Assembly (NCBI GenBank): GCA_013140575.1
Contig: JABFSN010000059.1
Coordinates: forward strand, 1-52,959
Source of the DNA: Phycisphaerales bacterium
GTDB lineage: Bacteria; Planctomycetota; Phycisphaerae; UBA1845
Reading direction: 5' to 3'
DNA: 52,959 nt
Shown in pieces: positions 49,647-52,959 of this stretch; the first letter of the stretch is position 1, and every line of letters starts with the position of its first letter. The notes beneath the pieces are model-generated. The model was not told the origin of the DNA. It saw only the letters and a program-made list of their open reading frames with translations, and did not search any database. The position numbers were made by a program, and so were the translations under genes.

Positions 49647-50710
49647 TGCGGCGCCTCCAGCGTCATCGACAGGCTTTCGATGCGCTCATTCCGGATGACC
49701 ATAACCGTCACCGTGTCCCCCGACGACCGTAACCGCATCACGTCGTGAAACGTGCCCACGTCCTTGATGCTATGACTGTCGATGGACACGATCAGATCGT
49801 CCTTCCGCAAACCCGCCCGCTCGGCCGGCGAATCGCGACGGACGCGTTCGACGTACACCAGTTTCTTCTGATAGCCCAGCTCGAACAGCTTGATGCCATG
49901 ATACGGCTCGCGCTCGGCATCGTCGGTTTCGGCCGGTCGGCTCTCCGGATTCAACACCCCGCCGACCCAGTTCATCACCGTTTCCACCGGAATCGCGTAG
50001 TTGAAGTGCGTGTGCGTCAGGTTCGACGTCACCTCGCGGCCCACCAGTCCCACCCAGTTGCCGTCCAGATCGACCAGCGCCCCCCCGGGCGCTCCCGGGT
50101 TGGCCGTAATCGCGTCGATCACCAGCACCTCGCCGTGAAACGAAAATTCCCGCGTCTTCCGCCGCGCGTCCAGCGGCGCCCGCGTGCTGAACACTCCCAC
50201 CGTAATCGAAATCGGTTCCGATCCCGACGACACCTTGAACGGATTCCCCCCGGCCGCCACCCAATCGCCCGGCCGCAACGACGTCGAATCACCGGGTTCG
50301 AAAAAATCGAACGTGTCCGGTCCGATCGTCGGCGTCTCGCGTTGACCGCCGCGCCCGTATTGCGTCGCCGGCGTCAGCCGCAGCAACGCCAGCTGCGTCT
50401 CCTTGTCCGCGTGGATCAACTCCGCCCCGTATTCCGTCCCGTCGGCCGCCACCGCCCGCAGCCGTTCGGTGTTCAGCAACAACGATTGCACCGTCACCAC
50501 CAGCCCGTCGCCCGAAATCAAAACGCCGCTGCCGTAACCGGCGGCTAATCCGGCCTTAACCCCGTGCAGTCGGACCACGCGGGTCATCAACGCGTCGATC
50601 GCACGGTCCACCCCGTCCGCCCGCGCGATCGCCGCCCACGGGGCCACCATCGCCAGCGCCATCGCGAATGCCAAAACGCCGTGGCACGGGCATCCTGCCC
50701 GTGTCCTCAT
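49643..50710 (-). CDS. HtrA-like S1C pseudoprotease with PDZ domain (triad lost), copy 2
   Basis: The 355-residue protein has a signal peptide (hydrophobic core FAMALAMVAPWAAIA, about 15-29). The S1C fold follows with GYGSGVLISGDGLVVTV, ALLRL, VAAGGNPFKVSSG and ANPGAPGGALVD, then a PDZ domain at 262-350 (SPAERAGLRKDDLIVSIDSH). Catalytic positions are Ser76 (for His), Gln106 (for Asp) and Pro208 (for Ser), so it is inactive as a protease. The start is uncertain: the basic n-region MRTRAGCPCH is encoded by a GGCACGGGCATCCTGCCCG repeat; TTG 50674 or ATG 50740 are alternatives. It is coupled to copy 1 by overlap. Confidence 0.82.
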   Translation of the reverse strand: MRTRAGCPCHGVLAFAMALAMVAPWAAIARADGVDRAIDALMTRVVRLHGVKAGLAAGYGSGVLISGDGLVVTVQSLLLNTERLRAVAADGTEYGAELIHADKETQLALLRLTPATQYGRGGQRETPTIGPDTFDFFEPGDSTSLRPGDWVAAGGNPFKVSSGSEPISITVGVFSTRAPLDARRKTREFSFHGEVLVIDAITANPGAPGGALVDLDGNWVGLVGREVTSNLTHTHFNYAIPVETVMNWVGGVLNPESRPAETDDAEREPYHGIKLFELGYQKKLVYVERVRRDSPAERAGLRKDDLIVSIDSHSIKDVGTFHDVMRLRSSGDTVTVMVIRNERIESLSMTLEAPQ

Positions 50711-50733
50711 GTGGCACGGGCATCCTGCCCGTG
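50680..50733. repeat. tandem GGCACGGGCATCCTGCCCG hairpins
   Basis: Two copies of GTGGCACGGGCATCCTGCCC in direct tandem (50681-50700 and 50711-50730); the same unit opens the left arm at 15511. They overlap the start region of the second pseudoprotease and supply its start codon and first residues if ATG 50710 is used. Confidence 0.75.
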
Positions 50734-50884
50734 TTTGCATGCCCTGGAAGCCCGTGCCACGAACCTTGGCGCCACCCCGTGTGGATCGTCCAGTCTCGCG
50801 ACACGCGTCAGAACCCCGGACGCAGGGCGCGTCGAGCGAGGATTCACGCCGCGCATGCGTTTCCGCCCCGACACATGCACGCCG

Positions 50885-51120
50885 CGCATTTGTTTTCGCA
50901 CCGGCAGGGGCGGCGGATTGTAGCCACGGGTGGAGTGATGCGCAGCATCGCGCAACCCGTGGATTTCGTCCCCCAGGAACTCCCGCCCCGGTAGGGGCGG
51001 AGGAAGCGCCGCGAGAAACGCCAAACGCGCACCGGACGCAAGTCCGAGGCCGAATCAGGACCGGGTTGACATGGTCTTGCGTGCGATAGTCGCCGCCGCG
51101 CGGCCCGCCACTCGCGTGCC
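50885..51120. repeat. hairpin repeat cluster between protease genes
   Basis: Contains a second copy of the TAGCCACGGGTGGAG type (about 50885-51010, matching 38876-39005) followed by a second copy of the CCGGACGCAAGTCCGAGGCCG type (about 51015-51120, matching 49445-49550). The 458-base gap 50711-51168 has no gene and separates the active protease from the pseudoprotease pair. Confidence 0.6.
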
Positions 51121-51168
51121 GGGTTCTGATCAACAAGCCCGACCCCACCATTCGAATGCATCGGACCC

Positions 51169-52857
51169 CTACCACGACAACGACCTTTCCGACAACGTCT
51201 CGACGAACTTCAACTTCTCCGATCGCACTTCCATCGTCGTCGGCCACCGCGTCCCATCGTCGGCCGCTTCCGTCCCCCCGCGGAACTCCACTTCCACAAC
51301 CGTGTTCGTCGGCGTGTCGGTCAACACCAACCGCACCGGCAGATGCGTCTCCACGTCGAACCCCACCTGCATCGTCCGATGCTCGGTCAACGGAAACGTC
51401 AACGCCTCCAGCAATCGTTCCTGCGTGATTCGCCCCTCGCTGTCGATCGCCACCACCGCGTCCGATCCCGCGTGCCGGACCTGTTCCATCCCGTCGTGCA
51501 CCTCGTCGCCCAGCACCACCCATTGCAACACGTACAGCCCCGTGTACAGCAGCGTCTCCTCCACGCCCAGCGTGTAGCGCTCGCCGCGCTCCGTCCAGAA
51601 CGCATCCAGCGCGTCGGCCTCGATGCGCCGTACGGCCTCGCCCGATGCGTCCAGTTCCGTCCGCATCGCATCCCGGCCGCGTTCGTCTTCCAGGACGTAC
51701 TGCGTCGTCCGACCGTCCGCCCACTTGCGTTCGGACCGAATGTTCCACCGCCGCGGCGGCGTCTCGCGATCCGCGCCGCACACCGCCTTGCGAAACGCGC
51801 TCAGCACGCGCTCGACCGCCGCCCGATTCACCGCCGCGTCCGGCTCGAACGGCTGCCGCATCGGCGGGACCACCCCCTCCAGACGCACCACCTTGTCCAC
51901 CACCCGCCCGAACGACTCGAACCGAATCGGAACCGGCCAACCCTCCGGGTAGGTTCCCAGTTGGCTCAAAAACTGATTCGCCGATTGAATGTCTCGCCCG
52001 CCGAAACGCAGCAACCGGTTCCCCACGCGGATGCCCGCGTTCCACGCCGGCGCATCCTCGTACATCTGATCGAACACCGCCCCGTCGAGGTCGTCGCTCA
52101 CCGTTGCCAGCAGCGTCCCGTGTTTCGCCAACAGACCCGCGCGCAGCGACGGCATGAACCGCTTGATCTGATTGATCGTGATCGCATACCCCAGACCGAC
52201 GTTGAATCGACCGCGGGCGTACTTGTGCATCTCGGCCGATATCCGCCCGTTGATCCCGATCACCTTCCCGTGACGGTCGAACAGCGGTCCGCCCGAATTG
52301 CCCGGATTGATTGACGCGTCCGTCTGAATCGCATCGGTATAGACGAGCGTGTCTCCCTCCCCCTGAAACCGATGGATCCCTGTTACCACCCCCGTCGTCA
52401 CCGTCGGCGCATAATCTTCCGACAACGTGAACGGGTTGCCCATGGCCATGACCCCGTCCCCCGGCTTCACCCCGTCCGAATCGCCCAGCTCCGCGAACGC
52501 GAATGCGTCCTTCCCCGTCAACCGGAACATGGCCACATCGCCCGTCACGTCGATGCCCAGCACCTGCAAGTCGTATAATTTCCCGTCGCTCAAGCCGCCC
52601 TTTCCGCGCCGCGTCTGCATCATCCCCATCACCACGTGAAAATTGGTCAGACCATACCCCGCGGCGTCAACCATGACCCCCGATCCCCCTCCGCTCTGCT
52701 CCTCGTCGAACAGGCTCACCACCGCCGGTGCGATCCGCGCCACCACCTCGATTCGCGACGCCTCCGCCGCCAGCGCCCGTTCGATCGCCTCCGCCGACAC
52801 CGGCGGCCCCGCAGGAATCGCCGTCAGCAGTACACCTAACGCAACCGGCAATGACAT
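51169..52857 (-). CDS. HtrA-like S1C serine protease with intact triad
   Basis: The 562-residue protein has a signal peptide (about 1-20) and a trypsin-like S1C domain. His74 (GLTNFHVV), Asp107 (TGDVAMFRL) and Ser188 (NPGNSGGPL) form a complete triad, with MAMGNPFTLSEDYAPTVTTG before the nucleophile. A degenerate PDZ-like region follows (about 245-315, APAWNAGIRVGNRLL). The rest (about 340-562) is a beta-rich domain of unknown type not found in standard DegP. It likely acts in envelope protein quality control or processing. The start lies three bases after the stop of the NPCBM-like gene, so they are one transcription unit; the two pseudoproteases follow downstream. Confidence 0.9.
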   Translation of the reverse strand: MSLPVALGVLLTAIPAGPPVSAEAIERALAAEASRIEVVARIAPAVVSLFDEEQSGGGSGVMVDAAGYGLTNFHVVMGMMQTRRGKGGLSDGKLYDLQVLGIDVTGDVAMFRLTGKDAFAFAELGDSDGVKPGDGVMAMGNPFTLSEDYAPTVTTGVVTGIHRFQGEGDTLVYTDAIQTDASINPGNSGGPLFDRHGKVIGINGRISAEMHKYARGRFNVGLGYAITINQIKRFMPSLRAGLLAKHGTLLATVSDDLDGAVFDQMYEDAPAWNAGIRVGNRLLRFGGRDIQSANQFLSQLGTYPEGWPVPIRFESFGRVVDKVVRLEGVVPPMRQPFEPDAAVNRAAVERVLSAFRKAVCGADRETPPRRWNIRSERKWADGRTTQYVLEDERGRDAMRTELDASGEAVRRIEADALDAFWTERGERYTLGVEETLLYTGLYVLQWVVLGDEVHDGMEQVRHAGSDAVVAIDSEGRITQERLLEALTFPLTEHRTMQVGFDVETHLPVRLVLTDTPTNTVVEVEFRGGTEAADDGTRWPTTMEVRSEKLKFVETLSERSLSW

Positions 52858-52860
52858 GAC

Positions 52861-52959
52861 TTATTCGACGCTCCGCGGCTTGATCACCCGCGCATCCGCC
52901 CAGTCCGCATGATCCGACAGGTCCAATCCATCGGCCTCGTCCACCGACAACGTCAACAC
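52861..52959 (-). CDS. NPCBM/NEW2-like domain protein, C-terminal fragment
   Basis: Only the last 32 residues are in the window; the frame runs off the right edge. It reads LTLSVDEADGLDLSDHADWAD, then a short ARVIKP tail. The SDHADWADARV stretch is the end of the NPCBM/NEW2 fold, a carbohydrate-binding-like domain often found in planctomycete exported proteins. The stop at 52861-52863 precedes the protease ATG by three bases, so it is the upstream gene of that operon. Confidence 0.6.
   Translation of the reverse strand: MLTLSVDEADGLDLSDHADWADARVIKPRSVE

Noticed and set aside
48090-49748. 552-codon plus-strand frame opposite the first pseudoprotease
   Set aside because: The minus strand has clear S1C and PDZ motifs; the plus frame is Arg/His-rich and motif-free.
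1-52959. tRNA, rRNA or known riboswitch genes
   Set aside because: No cloverleaf with a matching anticodon arm, no conserved rRNA segment and no familiar riboswitch core was recognised by eye; a covariance-model scan would be decisive.

Overview
The window is GC-rich bacterial chromosome and most likely comes from a planctomycete, possibly Phycisphaerae-like. This is an inference from protein style, not from a marker gene. Five or six exported proteins carry dockerin-like EF-hand tails but no cohesin is present. One protein ends in a Cys-Gly/TM/RRRW sorting tail. RsmH has a basic N-terminal extension and lies outside any cell-division cluster. TPR/YVTN/FG-GAP proteins are frequent, and intergenic DNA is packed with GC-rich hairpin repeats. 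No rRNA, tRNA, CRISPR or phage genes were recognised.

Layout. 1-9.6 kb: the end of a DMT transporter, a YVTN/cytochrome c/dockerin protein (minus strand), an exported protein with a GspG-like tail, an AlkP-superfamily hydrolase and two exported surface proteins. 9.7-13.1 kb: a metzincin-type metallopeptidase, then a REP/RAYT insertion region that has truncated a HipA-like kinase upstream of its HIRAN-domain partner. 13.1-20.1 kb: a PEP/pyruvate-binding protein, a NapH-like FeS/TPR membrane protein flanked by long inverted repeat arms, fructose-1,6-bisphosphatase and a sorted surface protein. 20.3-29.1 kb: acylphosphatase, EtfB, EtfA, a HEPN gene with a small partner, a membrane FeS ETF:quinone-type oxidoreductase, two MNT nucleotidyltransferases with a HEPN (type VII toxin-antitoxin), an MmgE/PrpD protein and a HI0933-family flavoprotein. 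29.1-37.8 kb: RsmH, tetrahaem cytochrome, TPR protein, YchF, flavin reductase and a receiver-GAF-HD-GYP regulator, with two MITE-like families between them. 38.3-43.7 kb: the accessory core, with an antitoxin-like small gene, a SEFIR/TIR remnant, a 1310-residue protein with two complete class III cyclase domains fused to a STAND NTPase and a TPR tail, and a regular cysteine-repeat protein. 44-52.9 kb: two exported dockerin proteins (FG-GAP propeller and serine hydrolase), then a minus-strand run of three HtrA-type proteins (one with an intact triad, two with all three catalytic residues replaced) behind the end of an NPCBM-like gene.

How the genes fit together. EtfAB plus the membrane FeS protein form a route from acyl-CoA-type dehydrogenases to the quinone pool, and the HEPN pair sits inside this unit. 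The cyclase-STAND-TPR protein looks like a one-polypeptide sensor with a nucleotide-signal output and is the best candidate for an undescribed, possibly defensive, system. Small palindromic elements repeatedly lie in coding ends: in three genes the stop codon is inside an element terminus, and in two others a palindrome is carried in frame.
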